A stretch of DNA of 64,000 nucleotides, taken from assembly GCA_963809765.1 (NCBI GenBank), contig CAWEKT010000003.1:744001-808000 (forward strand), in the 5' to 3' direction. Below are positions 18,786-27,451 of this stretch, piece after piece. The position numbers were made by a program, and so were the translations under genes. This DNA comes from JACVRM01 sp963809765 (GTDB lineage Bacteria > Actinomycetota > Thermoleophilia > Gaiellales > Gaiellaceae). The notes under the pieces are model-generated. The model made no database searches. It saw nothing but the letters and a program-made list of their open reading frames with translations, and was not told the DNA's origin. Every line of letters begins with the position of its first letter. Position 1 is the first letter of the stretch.

Positions 18786-19801
18786 AGATCAGGGCCGTCA
18801 CCGACGCCGACGAGGCGGCGGTCCGCGAGCTCTGGCACGCGGGCCAGGCCGAGGTGCCCGAGCACGAGGCGTTCGAGCCCGAGGAATGGGACGAGGCGTG
18901 GGCCGACCTCAGGCGCCACGCCCGGGACGGGGTGGCGCTCCTCGTGGAGGACGATGCCGGTCGGGCGGCGGCCTACGCCTTCGCGACCGAGCGACGCGGA
19001 CGCCGTTCGCACGTCACCGACGTCTACGTGCGGCCCGACGTCCGCCGGCAAGGGGTCGCAACGCAGCTGATGCGCGAGCTTGCGGAGGGCATCCGCGACC
19101 TGGGCGCCGAGTGGGTCAGCCTCGACGTGAAGGCATCGAACGGCGCTGCCCGCACGCTCTACGAGCGCCTCGGGTTCGACGAGGTGCACCTGATGCTCGC
19201 CGCCCCCGCGGAGACGCTGCTCGCCGATGCCTCCGGCGCGGACGGAGGTATCACCCTCGGCGCGGTCTACGTGCAGACGGACGACCAGGGAGCGATCGCG
19301 GCCGCCGTGCGCCGCTTCGTCCCGCGGCTCTACCGTGCGACGGCCACCGTGGTCTCGGCGCCGCGGGACGGCTGGGTCGCGATTGCCGACGAGGTGGGCG
19401 AAGGCGATCCGGCCCTCCTTCGCCGCCTGGCCCAGGAGCTGTCGCACGTGACCGGGTCGGTGCTCCTGCTGCTCGCGGCCGAGCGCGGGCGGGTCGTCCG
19501 CCTGGCCGCCTGGGAACGCGGCTCGCTGCTCGACGAGTACCTCTCGCTGCCCGAGGCGTACGGACCGCTGGCGCCGGGCGACGCGGTCGCGTTGCGCGCC
19601 AACCCGACCGTCCTCAGCCGGCTGACCGGCGCGGAGCCGGCGCGCATCCGCGCCGTGGCGCGGACCGCGACGTCGTCGGACGAGCTGCCCGCGCCCGAGG
19701 AGCACGCGACCGAGCTCGCGGCGGTGCTCGGCCTGGCCCCGCCCGCTTCGTTTGCGGACGCGGCGGCCCAACCCGGCGCCGTCACCGTCGAGCACGACTG
19801 A
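18782..19801 (+). CDS. GNAT-family N-acetyltransferase with C-terminal extension
   Basis: A 339-residue protein. Residues 1-145 form a GNAT domain, with the acetyl-CoA loop VRPDVRRQGVATQLMREL and the terminal LYERLGFDEVHLML. The remaining ~190 residues have their own alpha/beta character (ITLGAVYVQTDDQGAIAAAV; HVTGSVLLLLAAERGRVVRL) and look like a second, unrecognised domain. It is coupled to the glycosylase by an ATGA overlap. The acceptor substrate is unknown. Confidence 0.8.
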   Translation: MKIRAVTDADEAAVRELWHAGQAEVPEHEAFEPEEWDEAWADLRRHARDGVALLVEDDAGRAAAYAFATERRGRRSHVTDVYVRPDVRRQGVATQLMRELAEGIRDLGAEWVSLDVKASNGAARTLYERLGFDEVHLMLAAPAETLLADASGADGGITLGAVYVQTDDQGAIAAAVRRFVPRLYRATATVVSAPRDGWVAIADEVGEGDPALLRRLAQELSHVTGSVLLLLAAERGRVVRLAAWERGSLLDEYLSLPEAYGPLAPGDAVALRANPTVLSRLTGAEPARIRAVARTATSSDELPAPEEHATELAAVLGLAPPASFADAAAQPGAVTVEHD

Positions 19802-19802
19802 C

Positions 19803-19885
19803 CGAGTTAGTGGCTGACAGCCACTAACTCGCTCGCGCCCCGCTTCACCGAGCCGAATCCGCTTGTGGCTGACAGCCACAAACCA
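19803..19885. repeat. Two perfect palindromes sharing the core GTGGCTGACAGCCAC
   Basis: GAGTTAGTGGCTG-A-CAGCCACTAACTC is a 13-bp inverted repeat around one base. About 40 bp later TTGTGGCTG-A-CAGCCACAA repeats its 15-base core with different flanks. They follow the acetyltransferase stop and precede a hydrolase gene. The first could terminate transcription, though it lacks a T-run and its loop is too tight for an RNA hairpin without fraying. The shared core fits a dimeric regulator's binding site equally well. Confidence 0.7.
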
Positions 19886-19941
19886 CGAAGTTGTGCCCTG
19901 CGTGTCGTGGCGTCGGCATGGGCAACTGCCAGGATGCCGCC

Positions 19942-20601
19942 GTGACGATCGTCCTGCTCCACGCGTTCCCGCTCGACGAGCGCATGTGGGCGCCGCAGCT
20001 CGACGCGCTCGGCGAGTACGAGGTCGTCGCGCCGCGGCTCTACGGGCGCGGCGCCAGCGTCGAGAGCTGGGCCGACTCGGTGCTCGCGGAGGTCGACGGC
20101 GAGCTGACGGCCGTGGGGGCGTCGATGGGCGGCTACGCCGCGCTGGCGATGGCCCGACGCGCTCCGAGCCGGCTGCGGGGACTGATGCTGATCGGCTCCC
20201 GCGCAGGCGCGGACTCACCCGAGCGCAGGCAGCAGCGGAACGAGATCGCGCGGATGCTGCGCGAGCAGGGTGTCGAGGCGTGGTACGAGGACGCCGGGAA
20301 TCCGGCGCCGCGCGAGCACGTGCTGGCGCAGAGCGCCGAGGACCTGGCGACGGCGATGGAGGTCCTGCGAGACCGGCCGGACGCGACCGACGTCGTGCGC
20401 TCGTACCCCGGCCCATTCGTGGTGGCGGTCGGCGACCGGGACGAGCTCCTGCCGGTCGACGAGGCGCGGGGCATCGCCGAGCAGGCGCCGCAGGGCCGCC
20501 TGGAGGTCTTTCCCGGCGCGGGCCACCTCGTCAGCATCGAGCAGCCGGAGGAGCTGAACGGTGTGCTCCTGGACTTCGTCGACCGCGCCGAAGGCGACTA
20601 G
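19942..20601 (+). CDS. Alpha/beta hydrolase
   Basis: A 219-residue hydrolase. VTIVLLHAFPLDERMWAPQL holds the oxyanion-hole region, and the nucleophile elbow is VGASMGGYAALAMA (Ser in G-A-S-M-G). VVAVGDRDELLPVDEA supplies the acid Asp region, and PGAGHLVSIEQPEEL the catalytic His. The substrate is unknown. GTG at 19942 is preferred over upstream ATGs because CAGGAT (19930-19935) ends 6 nt before it. Its end overlaps the convergent DUF72 gene by 4 bp. Confidence 0.85.
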   Translation: MTIVLLHAFPLDERMWAPQLDALGEYEVVAPRLYGRGASVESWADSVLAEVDGELTAVGASMGGYAALAMARRAPSRLRGLMLIGSRAGADSPERRQQRNEIARMLREQGVEAWYEDAGNPAPREHVLAQSAEDLATAMEVLRDRPDATDVVRSYPGPFVVAVGDRDELLPVDEARGIAEQAPQGRLEVFPGAGHLVSIEQPEELNGVLLDFVDRAEGD

Positions 20602-21548
20602 GAGGGTCTCGCCGCCGGCTGCTCCGCGAGCAGCCGCTTGAGCTCCGCTGCGTTCCAGGCGGCCTGCGCGATCGTGCCGCCGTCCGGGCCGGCACTGCGG
20701 TTGTTGTTGTTGAAGAAGGCGTAGGCCTGCTGTGCCTGACCGGCAAGCTCGCGGAGCGGGTCGACCCACTCCTCGAGCTCCTCCTCCGAGTAGAGGTAGT
20801 CGAAACGCTCGGCTGCGCTGCCGCCACGAACGTTCCAGGTGCCGGCATTGCGACCGTGGAAGCGCACGTACGTCATGGGCGCCGTCACGGCCAGCAGCGT
20901 CGGCGGGACGTTCTTCGCCTCGACCTTGGGCGCGTCCACGACGACATGCGCGGCCCCGAGCCGCTCGAGCAGTGCCAGCGTCTCGTCCCGGTGCTCCTCG
21001 TCGTACCACGACCGGTGGCGGAACTCGACGAGGGGCAGGTCGCCGCCCAGCTGCTCGACCGCCCACTCGAGGTAGTCGACCGAGGCCTCGCGCGGGACGA
21101 CGTACGGCGGAAACTGAAAGAGGATGCCGCCGAGCTTTCCCGCTGCGCGCAGCGGCTCCAGCGCCTCGAGGAAGCGGCGGAAGATCTCGGCGCGGAACTC
21201 GCGAGACGGGCGCTCGATGCGGCCGCGCGCGTCCACCGGCGCCTCCTCGCGCAGGTCGGTTGGCAGCTGGTCGACCTTCACTGGATGCCTCGTCATCACC
21301 CCGAAGGCCTTCACGTGCATGACGAACTCGTCGGGTGTCCGCTCGGCCCAGCGCTCGACCATCGACGTCACCGGCAGGCGGTAGTACGTCGAGTCGACCT
21401 CGACGGTGTCGAAGTGCTCGGCGTAGTAGGCGAGCCGCTCGCCCGCCGCCAGTCCGGGCGGGTAGAAGTGCTTCGACAGCGCCTCGTCGGCCCAGGAGCA
21501 GGTTCCGATCCGGACATCGGCCGCCACCCTGGGAGCATAGATCCGCAT
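20598..21548 (-). CDS. DUF72 family protein
   Basis: A 316-residue protein with all DUF72 hallmarks: RIGTCSWADEALSKHFYPPG, LAYYAEHFDTVEVDSTYYRL, GGILFQFPPYVVP, VEFRHRSWYDEE, THVRFHGRN-like YVRFHGRNAGTWN, and AYAFFNNNNRSAGPDG. The fold is a TIM barrel whose activity is not settled. The first few residues before VAADVRIGTC are less conserved, so a start nearer 21520 is possible. Confidence 0.88.
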   Translation of the reverse strand: MRIYAPRVAADVRIGTCSWADEALSKHFYPPGLAAGERLAYYAEHFDTVEVDSTYYRLPVTSMVERWAERTPDEFVMHVKAFGVMTRHPVKVDQLPTDLREEAPVDARGRIERPSREFRAEIFRRFLEALEPLRAAGKLGGILFQFPPYVVPREASVDYLEWAVEQLGGDLPLVEFRHRSWYDEEHRDETLALLERLGAAHVVVDAPKVEAKNVPPTLLAVTAPMTYVRFHGRNAGTWNVRGGSAAERFDYLYSEEELEEWVDPLRELAGQAQQAYAFFNNNNRSAGPDGGTIAQAAWNAAELKRLLAEQPAARPS

Positions 21549-21609
21549 CCGGGACGCAAGCGGGGCGCCCCCAGGCGCCCCGCTGGTGCGGCCGAGGAGC
21601 TGCCCGGCG

Positions 21610-22713
21610 CTACTCCTGCTTCGTCTTCGTCGCTGCCTTCTTCGCGGTTTGCTTCGTGCGTTTCGGCTTCACCACCCGGACGACGTCGCTCTTGCCGGCC
21701 CAGTTGACGACGGTGGCGCCGGTGCAGCCCCCTGGGGCCACCGACGTGCCCTGGCAGCTTGTCGCGCGCTCGCTGACGACGGCCCGCACGCGGAACGTCG
21801 ACGTCTTGGCCAGAGCGAGCCGCAGCGTGAAGCCGGCATCCTCGTTCGTGCGCAGCGTCCGGATCTGCTTCCCGTTCCGCAGCACCCGGATGGTGACGCC
21901 ACCGAGCCGCGTCCCGCCCTCGGCGACCTGACCGCTCAGCCGCACGAAGTACTTGGTGACCCGCTTGCCCCCGACGCGGCGGGTCCGGCCGTTCAACTTG
22001 GCTTCGAGCGTCGCAGTGCGCGGGATGCGCAGGATCGACTGCGCCTCCTTCGTCTCCGCGGCGTTCGTTATCGCACTGCCGGCGTTGAACGGCGTGAAGA
22101 GGCCGCGCCAGACAAAGTCACCGGCCGTCACCGGGGCCTTCAGCGCTGCCGACAGACCAAGGCGTAGGAGCACGGGCCGCCCACGCGCCTCGCCGCCCTG
22201 CTCGGCGGGAACGTCCGGCCGGAAGCAGAGCTGCACCTTGACACCGCCGAGGTCGCTCTCGCCTGCAGAGGTCCGGTCGACGAAGGCGTGCACCGTGAGC
22301 GGGTTCTGGCCGGAGCCGGCCGGGCTCACCGTCAGGGTCCAGACCTGCTCGTGCGTCGGCACGCCCGTGCACGCGGTCGCCGCGGTCCGCACAGCGAGCG
22401 TGGTGGCGTCCGTGGCGGCGATGCGCCCCGTCAGTGCCAGCTTCGCGTTCTCGGGAGCCGGCCCCAGCATGACGACGTCCGCCGTGCCGATGCGGGCGCC
22501 GACGGCCGGTGACCCCAGCTGGTAGCCGGCCGGGGCGTAGAGCGTCAGGCGTGCGGTCGGCGCGTCGGCGTCCGGCCAGGTGACGCGCACGGTCGTCGTC
22601 CCGCCCCCGCCGACGGCGAGCTTGGGCGTGTACGCGGCGGCCGCCGGCGAGGCGAGCATGAGCCCGAGGACGGCGGTGCAGGCAGCGAGCGTGGCGCGCA
22701 GGTGCGTGGACAT
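21610..22713 (-). CDS. Secreted surface protein with lysine-rich C-terminus
   Basis: A 367-residue exported protein. The start is set by GGGAGGG before ATG 22713, which opens a signal peptide (STHLRATLAACTAVLGLMLA, cleavage after SPAAAA). The mature part is Thr/Val-rich, with beta-sandwich-like stretches such as ARLTLYAPAGYQLGSP and GGVTIRVLRNGKQIRTLRT, followed by a basic tail KPKRTKQTAKKAATKTKQE. No enzyme motif is seen. Two Cys pairs may form disulfides. I do not recognise the family. Confidence 0.7.
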   Translation of the reverse strand: MSTHLRATLAACTAVLGLMLASPAAAAYTPKLAVGGGGTTTVRVTWPDADAPTARLTLYAPAGYQLGSPAVGARIGTADVVMLGPAPENAKLALTGRIAATDATTLAVRTAATACTGVPTHEQVWTLTVSPAGSGQNPLTVHAFVDRTSAGESDLGGVKVQLCFRPDVPAEQGGEARGRPVLLRLGLSAALKAPVTAGDFVWRGLFTPFNAGSAITNAAETKEAQSILRIPRTATLEAKLNGRTRRVGGKRVTKYFVRLSGQVAEGGTRLGGVTIRVLRNGKQIRTLRTNEDAGFTLRLALAKTSTFRVRAVVSERATSCQGTSVAPGGCTGATVVNWAGKSDVVRVVKPKRTKQTAKKAATKTKQE

Positions 22714-22833
22714 GGTCGACCCTCCCTTGTGCGGAATCACGACTGGCATTTCGCCCGCCGCGACCCTTTGCCTTCCTCGGCTTGCGCTGAGCCACAGCGA
22801 GCCGCGCGCCGAGGGCGGCGGTAACCTGCGGCC

Positions 22834-23655
22834 GTGGACACCCGCCCGATCGGCGTCTTCGACTCGGGAGTGGGCGGCCTGACCGTGCTGCACGAGTGCC
22901 TCGTGACGATGCCGCACGAGGACTTCGTCTATCTCGGCGACGCCGCCCGGCTGCCCTACGGCCCCCGGCCGCTGCCCGAGATCCGGCGCTTCGCGTTCGA
23001 GATAGCCGGCTACCTCGAGGCCGAGGACGTCAAGCTGATCCTCGTGGCCTGCAACGCGGCCACCTCGGCAGCGCTCCCGGACCTGCAGGAGGCGCTGGCA
23101 GTCCCCGTGGTCGGCGTGATCACACCGGAGGCGCACGCTGCCGTCCAGGCGACCAGGAACCGGCAGATCGGCCTGCTCGCGACCAAGGCGACCGTGGACG
23201 CCGGCCGCTACGGCGAGCTCGTCCGCACGCTCGACGCGGGGGCGCGTCTGCATCCGGTCGCCTGCCCGAAGCTGGTGCCGCTGATCGAGAGCGACGATCC
23301 CTTCGGCAGCGAGACGATCGAGGCAGTCCGCGAGTACGCAGGCCCGCTGAAGCTCGCCGGGTGCGACACCGTCATCCTTGGCTGCACCCACTACCCGCTC
23401 ATCCGCCCGATCTTCCAGCGGGTGTTCGGCCGGGAGGTGACGCTCGTCTTCTCGGCGGAGGAGACCGCCCGCGAGGTCGCGGAGACGCTGGCGCGCAAGG
23501 GCGTCGAGAACGGCGAGCGGCGGGAGGGCGCCTACCGCTTCCTCACCACCGGCGACCCCGAGGCGTTCCAGACACTCGGCCAGCGCTTCCTGCAGCTCCC
23601 GCTGGGCGCCGTCGAGCACGTCACGATCGCCGAGCTGCAGGCGGCAGCCGCGTGA
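22834..23655 (+). CDS. murI: Glutamate racemase
   Basis: A 273-residue enzyme making D-glutamate for peptidoglycan. The two catalytic cysteines lie in LVACNAATSAAL and LGCTHYPLI, and the N-terminal IGVFDSGVGGLTVL is diagnostic. TAACCT at 22822-22827 ends 6 nt before the GTG start, with no ribosome site (leaderless). First gene of a four-gene overlapping operon: the stop overlaps the rph start as GTGA. Confidence 0.95.
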   Translation: MDTRPIGVFDSGVGGLTVLHECLVTMPHEDFVYLGDAARLPYGPRPLPEIRRFAFEIAGYLEAEDVKLILVACNAATSAALPDLQEALAVPVVGVITPEAHAAVQATRNRQIGLLATKATVDAGRYGELVRTLDAGARLHPVACPKLVPLIESDDPFGSETIEAVREYAGPLKLAGCDTVILGCTHYPLIRPIFQRVFGREVTLVFSAEETAREVAETLARKGVENGERREGAYRFLTTGDPEAFQTLGQRFLQLPLGAVEHVTIAELQAAAA

Positions 23656-24374
23656 GGCACGACGGGCGTCGCCCCGACGAGCTGCGGCCGCTCACCATCG
23701 AGCCGGACTACCTCGAGCAGCCACATGGTTCCGCGCTGATCTCCTGCGGGCGCACGATCGTGCTCTGCACGGCGTCGATCGAGGAGAGCGTGCCCCGGTG
23801 GATGTCGGGCCAGGGACGCGGCTGGATGACCGCCGAGTACGGCCTCCTGCCCGCCTCGACGGGCGCACGCACGGCCCGGGAGGCCTCGAGCGGGCGGCAG
23901 AAGGGCCGCACGGTCGAGATCCAGCGTCTGATCGGACGCGCGCTGCGTGCCGTGTGTGACCTGGAGCGGCTCGGCGAGCGCACCCTGTGGCTCGACTGCG
24001 ACGTGCTGCAGGCCGACGGCGGCACACGGTCGGCGGCCATCTCCGGGTCGTGGGTGGCGGCGGCACGGGCGCTCAACCGCTTCGGGCTCGCCCATGCCCT
24101 CACCGACTCGATCGCAGCCGTGTCGCTCGGCATCGTCGGGGGCGACCTCCTGCTCGACCTCGACTACGTCGAGGACTCCTCCGCAGACGTCGACCTCAAC
24201 GTCGCCATGATGGGCGACGGCCGGCTGGTCGAGGTGCAGGCGACGGCCGAGGGAGTCGCGTTCAGCAGGGACGAGCTCGACCAGCTGCTCGCGCTCGCGG
24301 CCGCCGGGATCGCCGAGATCGGCGAGGTCCAGCGCGCGGCCGCTGAGCTTCCGGTCGCCGCGTCCGGTGCCTGA
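23652..24374 (+). CDS. rph: Ribonuclease PH
   Basis: A 240-residue phosphorolytic 3' exoribonuclease that trims tRNA precursors. Typical segments are MTAEYGLLPASTGART, IQRLIGRALRAVCDLERLGE, LWLDCDVLQADGGTRSAAI and DLLLDLDYVEDSSADVDLNV. GTG 23652 overlaps the murI stop. The 3' end overlaps the next gene by 8 bp. Confidence 0.94.
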   Translation: MRHDGRRPDELRPLTIEPDYLEQPHGSALISCGRTIVLCTASIEESVPRWMSGQGRGWMTAEYGLLPASTGARTAREASSGRQKGRTVEIQRLIGRALRAVCDLERLGERTLWLDCDVLQADGGTRSAAISGSWVAAARALNRFGLAHALTDSIAAVSLGIVGGDLLLDLDYVEDSSADVDLNVAMMGDGRLVEVQATAEGVAFSRDELDQLLALAAAGIAEIGEVQRAAAELPVAASGA

Positions 24375-25050
24375 GCTCAGCTCCGCAGAGCTGCTCCTCC
24401 GCGTCGTGCTCGCCGGCGCGCTCGGCGGCGCGATCGGCTTCGAGCGCGAGCTGCGCGACCGCGAGGCGGGCCTTCGCACCCACATGCTGGTCGCAGTCGG
24501 GTCGGCCCTCTTCACGCTCGTCTCGGCCTACGGCTTCCGCGACTTCGACTACGGCCTCCAGACGGGCATCACCCTCGATCCGACCCGGATCGCGGCGCAG
24601 ATCGTGACCGGGATCGGGTTCCTCGGCGCGGGCGCGATCATCCGCCAGGGCCTGTCGATCCGCGGCCTGACGACGGCGGCGACGCTGTGGATCGTCGCGG
24701 CGATCGGCCTCGCCTCAGGCGCGGGCTACTACGAGGCCGCCGTCTTCTCCACCGTCTTCGTACTGGTGGCACTGTGGCCGCTGCGCATCCTCGGCCACCG
24801 CGTCGTGAGCGCCCTGCGGCCCGAGGAAGGCCGCCTCACGCTCGAGCTCGAGCCGCTCGGCCGGAGCGGCGTAGTCCTCGGCGCGCTGGAAGACCTCCAT
24901 GTCCGCGTGCGCTCGCTGGAGGTCGAGGACAGCGGCGAGCGGCGGCTGGTGTCTGTTCGGGCCGAGCTGGACGAGCCCGGCCAGAGCGGCGAGGTGCTCG
25001 ACGCGCTGCAGGGCCTGGAGGATGTCCGCCGGGTCGAGTGGGAGCCGTGA
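24367..25050 (+). CDS. MgtC/SapB family membrane protein
   Basis: A 227-residue protein. Hydrophobic segments carry MgtC signatures: LGGAIGFERELRDREAGLRT, HMLVAVGSALFTLVSAYGF, QIVTGIGFLGAGAII and GLTTAATLWIVAAIGLASG. The last ~80 residues form a cytoplasmic ACT-like domain. Members relate to magnesium stress and ATP-synthase or transporter control; the role here is inferred only by family. It is embedded in the murI operon by overlaps at both ends. Confidence 0.88.
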   Translation: MPELSSAELLLRVVLAGALGGAIGFERELRDREAGLRTHMLVAVGSALFTLVSAYGFRDFDYGLQTGITLDPTRIAAQIVTGIGFLGAGAIIRQGLSIRGLTTAATLWIVAAIGLASGAGYYEAAVFSTVFVLVALWPLRILGHRVVSALRPEEGRLTLELEPLGRSGVVLGALEDLHVRVRSLEVEDSGERRLVSVRAELDEPGQSGEVLDALQGLEDVRRVEWEP

Positions 25051-25634
25051 GAGCCGGCTTCGCGTCCGAGAACCCGCACAAGCTGGAGGAGCTGCGACGG
25101 GCGCTGCCCGGCTGGGACATCGAGCTCGTCCGGGCCGGGCCGTTTCCGCCGGAGGCGGGCGAGACCTACTACGAGAACGCCGTCGCCAAGGCCCGTTTCG
25201 GCCGCGCCGCCGACCGCGAGAGCGACTGGGTGCTCGGCGAGGACTCGGGCATCGAGGTGGACGGGCTCGCGGGCGCACCCGGCATTCGCTCGGCCCGCTG
25301 GGCAGGGGACGGCGACCCGGTCGAGGCGCTGCTGGCTGCGCTCGCCGGGGCGGGCGGGGACGCCCGTCGCGCGCGCTACGTCTGCGAGCTGGCCGCGATC
25401 GGCGCGGACGAGAGCGTGGTGGTGCGGGGCACCGGCGTGCTCGAGGGGCGGATCGCCGCCGCGCCCGCCGGCGACGAGGGCTTCGGCTACGACCCGATCT
25501 TCGTGCCCGACGGCGAGGAGCGGACCGTCGCCGAGCTGGGAAACACGTGGAAGACCTCGAACTCGCACCGCGCCCGGGCTGCGGCCGCGCTCGAGCGTGT
25601 GCTCACGCCGTCGGCATCGCCGCGCTCGAAGTAA
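25047..25634 (+). CDS. rdgB: XTP/dITP diphosphatase (RdgB/HAM1)
   Basis: A 195-residue nucleotide house-cleaning enzyme that removes ITP/XTP. SENPHKLEELRRALPG is the substrate motif, GEDSGIEVDGLAGAPGIRSA the metal/base site, and GFGYDPIFVPDG and SHRARA complete the family pattern. GTG 25047 overlaps the mgtC stop (GTGA). murI-rph-rdgB is a common actinobacterial cluster, here with mgtC inserted. Confidence 0.93.
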   Translation: MRAGFASENPHKLEELRRALPGWDIELVRAGPFPPEAGETYYENAVAKARFGRAADRESDWVLGEDSGIEVDGLAGAPGIRSARWAGDGDPVEALLAALAGAGGDARRARYVCELAAIGADESVVVRGTGVLEGRIAAAPAGDEGFGYDPIFVPDGEERTVAELGNTWKTSNSHRARAAAALERVLTPSASPRSK

Positions 25635-25695
25635 CCCGGACGAGTACTCCCTCCGGACAGTGGCTGGCGACGCGTGCCGCGAGTACGGTCGAGCC

Positions 25696-25944
25696 ATGCA
25701 TGCCGTCCTCGCCGCAAGCCCCCACCTGACCCGGAGGCAGCGGCAGGTCGTCGAGCTGATCGCCGCCGGCTGCTCGAACGAGGAGATCGGGCTGCGGCTC
25801 GGCATCTCTGCCCGCACGGCCAAGGCCCATTGCGACGTCCTGCGCCGCAAGCTCGGCGTCACCCGGCGGCGGCATCTGCCGGCGGCCTACCGCGCCCTCA
25901 CCGGCGAGGACCCGCTGGCCGGAAACAGCGCGGAGAGCGGCTAG
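25696..25944 (+). CDS. Small LuxR-type HTH regulator
   Basis: An 82-residue protein consisting of little more than a LuxR/GerE helix-turn-helix: LTRRQRQVVELIAAGCSNEE, then IGLRLGISARTAKAHCDVLR. It has no receiver or sensor domain. TACGGT at 25684-25689 ends 6 nt before the ATG. The stop overlaps the rplI stop by 4 bp in the convergent direction. Confidence 0.75.
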   Translation: MHAVLAASPHLTRRQRQVVELIAAGCSNEEIGLRLGISARTAKAHCDVLRRKLGVTRRRHLPAAYRALTGEDPLAGNSAESG

Positions 25945-26709
25945 GCGGTCTCGTCCGCGGGCGTGTCCTCGTCCGCCGACGTGTCGTCCGTGGGCTCGTC
26001 GTCCGTCGGAGTGTCGTCCGTGGGCTCGTCGTCCGCCGGAGTCTCGTCGCCGTCGGCTGACGCCTCGGCGGCGACGGGCGGCTCTACTGCCGGTTCCTCC
26101 TCCGGCTCTTCGGCCTCCTCCTCGGCGATCGCCTGCTCGATCTCCGCCTCGGCCGCGGCGTGTGCAGCCTCGGCCTCAGCCTCGGCGGCAGCAGCGGCCT
26201 CCTCCTCCGCGGCGGCGGCGGCTTCCATCATTGCGAGTGTTTCCTCCGGGGGCAGCTCGCCGCCCTCGGGGATGACGAGCGCCCGCACCTCGGCGGAGAC
26301 GTCCTCGAAGATCGCAATCGGGATCGCGTAGCGGCCGACCCGCTTGATCGACTCCGGGCAGGTCGATCTTGCGGCGGTCGATCCGAACCTTCGCCGTCGA
26401 CCAGATCCCGTCCGCGATGTCCGTGGGCGTGACGGAGCCGAACAGCACCCCGGTCGGCCCTGCCTTCACGTCGAAGCGGAGCTCGATCTGCCCGAGCTTG
26501 GTCGCGACCTCGCGTGCCTGCTCGGTCGAACGGGCCTCGTGGCGGGCGCGCTGGGCCTCCCGCCGCTCGAGCTCGCGAACCTTGGCCGGCGTGGCCGTCT
26601 CGGCGAGCCGCCTCGGCAGCAGGTAGTTGCGCGCGTATCCGCGGGCAACGTCCACGACCTCACCGCGCAGGCCGACCTTGTCCACGTCCTGGAGCAGGAT
26701 GATCTGCAT
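25941..26709 (-). CDS. rplI: 50S ribosomal protein L9 with long acidic C-terminal tail, one frameshift
   Basis: The N-terminal MQIILLQDVDKVGLRGEVVD and VARGYARNYLLPRRLAETAT are the L9 signature; the second domain reads through FDVKAGPTGVLFGSVTPTDI. A CCC run near 26355 carries one extra base; removing it continues LPESIKRVGRYAIPIAIFED. Beyond the normal end (about residue 150) comes a ~100-residue tail: an Ala/Glu-rich helix, then Pro/Glu-rich, then repeated DEPTDDT units. Such a tail is unusual for L9. Last gene of the rpsF-ssb-rpsR-rplI operon. Confidence 0.87.
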
Positions 26710-26712
26710 CGG

Positions 26713-26985
26713 TCAGCCTGAGACGTACGGCAGGAGCGCCATCTCCCGCGCCCGCTTGATCGCCACGGCGAGCTGCCGCTGGTGGCGCCGGCATGCGCCG
26801 GTGATGCGGCGGGAGCGGATCTTGCCCTTCTCGGAGATGTAGCGCCGCAGCTGCGCAGCATTCTTGTAGTCGACTTCGTCGATCTTCTCGCGGCAGAAGT
26901 AACAGTTGCGCCGGCGAATCTGCTGGCCAGCGGGCCCGCCCTTGCCGCGCCGCTGCCCTTCGCGTCTGTCCTTGGTGGGTGGCAT
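26713..26985 (-). CDS. rpsR: 30S ribosomal protein S18
   Basis: A 90-residue S18. RRRNCYFCREKIDEVDYKNA contains a Cys-x2-Cys pair of the zinc-binding type, followed by LRRYISEKGKIRSRRITGAC and HQRQLAVAIKRAREMALLPY. ATG 26985 has AGGAG 8 nt upstream. The N-terminal PPTKDRREGQRRGKGG is a basic, disordered extension. Only 3 bp separate it from rplI. Confidence 0.95.
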   Translation of the reverse strand: MPPTKDRREGQRRGKGGPAGQQIRRRNCYFCREKIDEVDYKNAAQLRRYISEKGKIRSRRITGACRRHQRQLAVAIKRAREMALLPYVSG

Positions 26986-26995
26986 CCGGGCGCTC

Positions 26996-27427
26996 CTAGA
27001 ACGGGATGTCGTCGTCGGCGGCGGCGGCCTGCCCGAAGTCGGCGTCGGCCTGTGCGCCTGCACCGGCCGGGACGAACTGGCCCTCGCCGTCCTGGCGGCT
27101 GCCGAGGAACTGGACGCTGTCCGCGATGATCTCGACGGCCTGGCGCTTGGTGCCGTCCTGGGCCTCCCACTCGCGCCAGTCGAGGCGGCCGTCGATCCCG
27201 ACGGGCCGGCCCTTCGAGAGGTACTGCGAGCAGCTCTCGCCCTGGTTGCCCCAGACGGTGACGTCGAAGTAGTTCGGCTTATCGGTCCACTGGCCGGTGG
27301 CGCCGTCCTTCTGCCGCGTGTTCACGGCGATGCGCAGCTTGCAGACGGCGGTGCCGCTGGGCGTGTGCCGGAGCTCGGGGTCGCGCGTCAGGTTGCCGAC
27401 GAGCACGACGCGGTTGATGTTGGCCAT
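26996..27427 (-). CDS. ssb: Single-stranded DNA-binding protein
   Basis: A 143-residue OB-fold protein: MANINRVVLVGNLTRDPELR, TPSGTAVCKLRIAVN, and YFDVTVWGNQGESCSQYLSK. The C-terminus ends DDDIPF, the acidic tip that recruits replication and repair partners. Lies in the conserved rpsF-ssb-rpsR order, 10 bp before rpsR. Confidence 0.96.
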   Translation of the reverse strand: MANINRVVLVGNLTRDPELRHTPSGTAVCKLRIAVNTRQKDGATGQWTDKPNYFDVTVWGNQGESCSQYLSKGRPVGIDGRLDWREWEAQDGTKRQAVEIIADSVQFLGSRQDGEGQFVPAGAGAQADADFGQAAAADDDIPF

Positions 27428-27451
27428 CTCTCTCCTCTCCTCGCCGGCCGG

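Noticed and set aside
21610..23619. 669-residue frame joining the secreted protein to sequence antisense of murI
   Set aside because: The real start is ATG 22713, with a ribosome site and signal peptide; the upstream part is an antisense shadow of murI.
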